A stretch of DNA of 6,844 nt. Origin: Oscillospiraceae bacterium (GTDB taxonomy: Bacteria > Bacillota > Clostridia > Oscillospirales > UBA929). The DNA lies in NCBI GenBank assembly GCA_031271325.1, contig JAISVY010000107.1, positions 1 to 6,844 of the forward strand, given 5' to 3'. Positions 6,599-6,844 of this stretch are shown in pieces; position 1 is the first letter of the stretch, and every line of letters begins with the position of its first letter. A model generated the notes under the pieces. It ran no database searches and was not told the origin of the DNA. It was given only the letters and a program-made list of their open reading frames with translations. The position numbers and the translations under genes were made by a program.

Positions 6599-6628
6599 TT
6601 GACATTCGGGTACATCTTCCGATATAAT
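6599..6628 (+). promoter_or_regulatory. rpsU: Strong consensus promoter of rpsU
   Basis: A perfect TTGACA (6599-6604) and a perfect TATAAT (6623-6628) with an 18-base spacer, the strongest promoter match in the window, as expected for a ribosomal protein gene. Transcription would begin near 6635, at the first bases of the leader hairpin. Confidence 0.88.
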
Positions 6629-6633
6629 AGCGG

Positions 6634-6652
6634 GGATGTCTTGTTGACATCC
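6634..6652 (+). promoter_or_regulatory. 5' leader hairpin of the rpsU transcript
   Basis: GGATGTC (6634-6640) and GACATCC (6646-6652) are perfect 7-base inverted arms around the loop TTGTT. The predicted transcription start (about 6635) puts this hairpin at the very 5' end of the mRNA, 9 bases before the ribosome binding site. It could stabilise the messenger against 5'-end decay or be an operator near the promoter. There is no T-tract, so it is not a terminator for ilvE. Function is inference. Confidence 0.55.
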
Positions 6653-6677
6653 TTACAGCAGGGAGGAGGGATTAAAA

Positions 6678-6844
6678 GTGAGCGAAGTCAGATTGAAGGA
6701 TAACGAATCCTTAGACAGCGCGCTCAAGCGCTTTAAGCGCAATTGCGCGAAAGCGGGCATCCATTCCGAGCTGCGTAAACGGGAACACTACGAAAGCCCC
6801 AGCGTGAAGCGCCGCAAAAAGAGCGAGGCGGCACGCGCCAAAAA
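6678..6844 (+). CDS. rpsU: 30S ribosomal protein S21, partial (right edge)
   Basis: A GTG-started frame cut by the window end after 55 full codons. It reads MSEVRLKDNESLDSALKRFK, continues with RNCAKAGI and LRKREHYESPSVKRRKKSEA, and ends in AARAK, which is clearly the small basic S21 protein (usually 57-60 residues), so only a few residues are missing. S21 binds the 30S subunit near the 3' end of 16S rRNA and helps initiation. The GTG is fixed by AGGAGG (6664-6669) 8 bases upstream, and the frame has no better upstream start. It has its own consensus promoter and leader hairpin. In many Bacillota it is followed by a yqeY-type (GatB/YqeY domain) gene, which cannot be seen here. Confidence 0.95.
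   Translation, partial: MSEVRLKDNESLDSALKRFKRNCAKAGIHSELRKREHYESPSVKRRKKSEAARAK

Noticed and set aside
6644..6649. Second TTGACA as a further rpsU -35 box
   Set aside because: There is no -10 box 16-18 bases downstream; the hexamer is part of the leader hairpin arm.
1..6844. CRISPR array, tRNA/rRNA genes, insertion sequences or a defence island
   Set aside because: I saw no regularly spaced repeats, RNA gene signatures, transposase or integrase motifs, or nuclease/toxin genes; all long stretches are explained by housekeeping-type genes.

Overview
The window looks like an ordinary chromosomal segment from a GC-rich, low-redundancy relative of the Clostridia (Bacillota, perhaps an Oscillospiraceae-like lineage). 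The evidence is strong AGGAGG ribosome binding sites, sigma-A type promoters with 17-18 bp spacers, a Bacillus-type glucose-6-phosphate isomerase, a DUF3048 (YerB-like) protein, and an unusual ParB-like/BMP fusion of a type I associate with Clostridia. The assignment is inference from protein resemblance, not from a search.

Layout, left to right. A leftward gene starts at position 6 and leaves the window; only its start codon and Shine-Dalgarno are visible. A roughly 200-base divergent intergenic region follows, with a good rightward promoter at 154-182. This drives a two-gene unit: a DUF4380-type, galactose-mutarotase-like protein (215-1132), then directly at its stop codon a 564-residue protein joining an N-terminal ParB-like domain to a C-terminal BMP/PnrA-type substrate-binding domain (1133-2827). 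A near-perfect 30-bp palindrome (2829-2858) lies between this unit and a convergent leftward pair: a membrane-anchored DUF3048 protein (4178-5386) followed by pgi (2901-4175). Upstream of that pair, a compact divergent promoter region (about 5414-5492) also fires rightward into ilvE, the branched-chain aminotransferase (5524-6585). Directly after ilvE, with no visible terminator, a strong promoter and a 5' leader hairpin precede rpsU (ribosomal protein S21, GTG start), which is cut by the right edge.

How the genes relate. Pgi (glycolysis), IlvE (branched-chain amino acids) and RpsU (translation) are housekeeping functions with no clear shared pathway. The most distinctive unit is the DUF4380/ParB-BMP pair. 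The mutarotase-like fold suggests sugar recognition, and the BMP domain suggests small-ligand (classically nucleoside) binding. The BMP protein has no signal peptide, so it is probably an intracellular sensor rather than a transport component. I see no CRISPR array, tRNA, rRNA, insertion sequence, phage gene or defence system, and no convincing wholly new system.
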